Positions 4,689 through 5,757 of a stretch of 5,757 nucleotides of DNA are shown piece by piece. The translations under genes were made by a program, and so were the position numbers. Under the pieces are notes generated by a model. That model searched no databases. It saw only the letters and a list, made by a program, of their open reading frames with translations, and was not told the DNA's origin. The stretch is from Gemmatimonas phototrophica (GTDB lineage Bacteria; Gemmatimonadota; Gemmatimonadetes; Gemmatimonadales; Gemmatimonadaceae): assembly GCA_945870175.1 (NCBI GenBank), contig CAMBRJ010000214.1, positions 1 through 5,757 on the forward strand, written 5' to 3'. Numbering within the stretch: position 1 is the first letter of the stretch; the number at the start of each line of letters is the position of its first letter.

Positions 4689-5757
4689 TCAAGCGGGAAT
4701 GTCTGCCAGCCCGAACGAACGACTGGTTTGATCGCGCTCGGCTTGACCGGCGACGCGACGAGAGACGAGAGGTCCTAGTGCCACCAAGGTGGCGAACAGC
4801 ATCAAAATCTCGAGATGATAAACCGCGGAGTACGGGACCGACGGCACGTTCAATCCGGGGCTGAGCGCCCCGCGTTGCACTAAATGCGACAGCCAGTCTT
4901 TCATCACGCCGCTGAGCGCAAAGGACAGCCCTTCAGCGGTCGCGAAGACCGCGCCCCACGCGCCCAGGGCAATGCCATGCTGCGACGGATCGCGCAGTTG
5001 CATCGCGAAAGACAACGTCCCGACACCGAAGAAGCCTTCCCCGAGACCGATCAGTCCCACACCGGCGCGGAACATCAGCGCCGACTCAATCGGACTGGCG
5101 AATACGATGCAGGCGAATCCGACGATGCCGATCAAGGCGCCAAGCGCGGCGAGGCGAATCGGATCCTGCTTTCGGCGAAGCATCGATGCCGAGAGTCCAA
5201 ACGCGATGACGGCACCAACGGCCATGATCGCGGTGAGCATAGTGGTCTGCGACACGGAAAGGCCGAGCACCTCCCCCCCGTACGGCTCGAGCAGGACATC
5301 CTGCAAATTGAACGCGAAGAAGCCAAGACCCGACGCAACGAGCAGTCGGACGGCCTGCCCACCGCTCGAGAACGTGTTCCATGCCTCGCGGAACATAGGG
5401 CGACGCTCACCCTTCGCATACTCGACCACGCCGCGGACCCGCGCTTCCTGCTTCCACAGCGAGATCATGTTCACGACAATGGTGAAGACGGCGGTGCCCT
5501 GAATGACCTGGATGAGGCGCAATGGCGTGAAGTCGCGCAACACCGACTCCAAGAACAGCGCGCTGATTAGCGTGCCCATGAGCATCATCAGATACATCAG
5601 CGCGATCACGCGCGGCCGTTTGTCTTCGGACACGACATCCGTGGCCAACGCGAGCCCCGCCGTCTGTGTGGTGTGCGCGCCGGCGCCCACGAGCAAAAAG
5701 GCCAGCGCCGTGCCGGCGTGCCCGATCCACGACGGCCCGACTCGTGGGCCGTCGGAG
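4689..5757 (-). CDS. lhaA: LhaA/PucC-family light-harvesting assembly transporter-like protein (5' end outside window)
   Basis: A polytopic membrane protein of the PucC/LhaA (BCD) branch of the major facilitator superfamily. LhaA helps insert LH1 polypeptides and pigment during core-complex assembly. The frame is open to the right edge, giving 355 in-window residues; by comparison with relatives of about 450-480 residues, roughly the first 100-120 are missing. Seen: WIGHAGTALAFLLVGAGAHT followed by TQTAGLALATD, the family signature; many hydrophobic helices, including two Gly-rich ones near LVASGLGFFAFNLQDVLLEP and GLIGLGEGFFGVG; and LGAWGAVFATAEGLSFALSG. The in-frame TTG at 5696 is internal and not a start. 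It sits upstream of and in line with the puh genes (28-base gap), the same order, lhaA-puhA-puhB-puhC, as in proteobacteria. The placement next to puhA favours LhaA over PucC, but sequence alone does not fully separate these paralogues. Confidence 0.9.
   Translation of the reverse strand, partial: SDGPRVGPSWIGHAGTALAFLLVGAGAHTTQTAGLALATDVVSEDKRPRVIALMYLMMLMGTLISALFLESVLRDFTPLRLIQVIQGTAVFTIVVNMISLWKQEARVRGVVEYAKGERRPMFREAWNTFSSGGQAVRLLVASGLGFFAFNLQDVLLEPYGGEVLGLSVSQTTMLTAIMAVGAVIAFGLSASMLRRKQDPIRLAALGALIGIVGFACIVFASPIESALMFRAGVGLIGLGEGFFGVGTLSFAMQLRDPSQHGIALGAWGAVFATAEGLSFALSGVMKDWLSHLVQRGALSPGLNVPSVPYSAVYHLEILMLFATLVALGPLVSRRVAGQAERDQTSRSFGLADIPA

Noticed and set aside
4884..5570. A 228-codon open frame on the + strand, opposite lhaA
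   Set aside because: The translation is charged, low in hydrophobic residues and unrelated to any family I know. The opposite strand carries an unmistakable PucC/LhaA membrane protein.

Overview
This window is a piece of a photosynthesis gene cluster for a type-2 (quinone-type, purple-bacterial style) reaction centre. Two blocks face each other tail to tail. The left block (+ strand) carries the 3' part of pufM and a complete pufC. The right block (- strand, read from the right edge inward) carries the 3' part of an lhaA/pucC-type gene, then puhA in two separate reading frames, puhB and puhC. A small, unrecognised putative lipoprotein gene (+ strand) lies between them and ends 4 bases before the puhC stop codon.

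The sequence is GC-rich with GC-rich third codon positions. The tetraheme PufC, the long low-complexity tails on PufM and PufC, the convergent puf/puh layout and the split H subunit point away from the standard model purple bacteria. A phototrophic member of the Gemmatimonadota (Gemmatimonas phototrophica or a relative) is my best guess. Members of that phylum are known to have acquired a proteobacterial photosynthesis cluster by horizontal transfer. This assignment is inference; no taxonomic marker gene is present.

Region by region: 1-953, PufM, lacking about its first 75 residues; 950-2074, PufC, a lipoprotein with four CxxCH hemes, overlapping pufM by 4 bases; 2075-2269, intergenic, with a strong terminator-like hairpin directly after the puf operon and a second short dyad; 2270-2728, putative lipoprotein with a HEAT-like C-terminal half; 2733-3239, PuhC; 3253-3921, PuhB; 3918-4460, soluble cytoplasmic part of the H subunit; 4460-4660, membrane-anchor part of the H subunit; 4689-5757, LhaA/PucC-family protein, 5' end outside the window.

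Working together: PufM (with PufL, outside the window) and the H subunit form the photochemical core, and PufC re-reduces the photo-oxidised special pair from the periplasm. LhaA, PuhB and PuhC are assembly factors for the core antenna and reaction centre. The - strand genes are tightly packed (28-base gap, TGATG overlap, ATGA overlap, 13-base gap), so they look like one translationally coupled operon.

The most striking observation is that PuhA, normally one polypeptide of about 250-260 residues, is encoded here as a 66-residue membrane anchor and a 180-residue cytoplasmic domain. The second part has its own ribosome binding site and a start codon overlapping the first part's stop.
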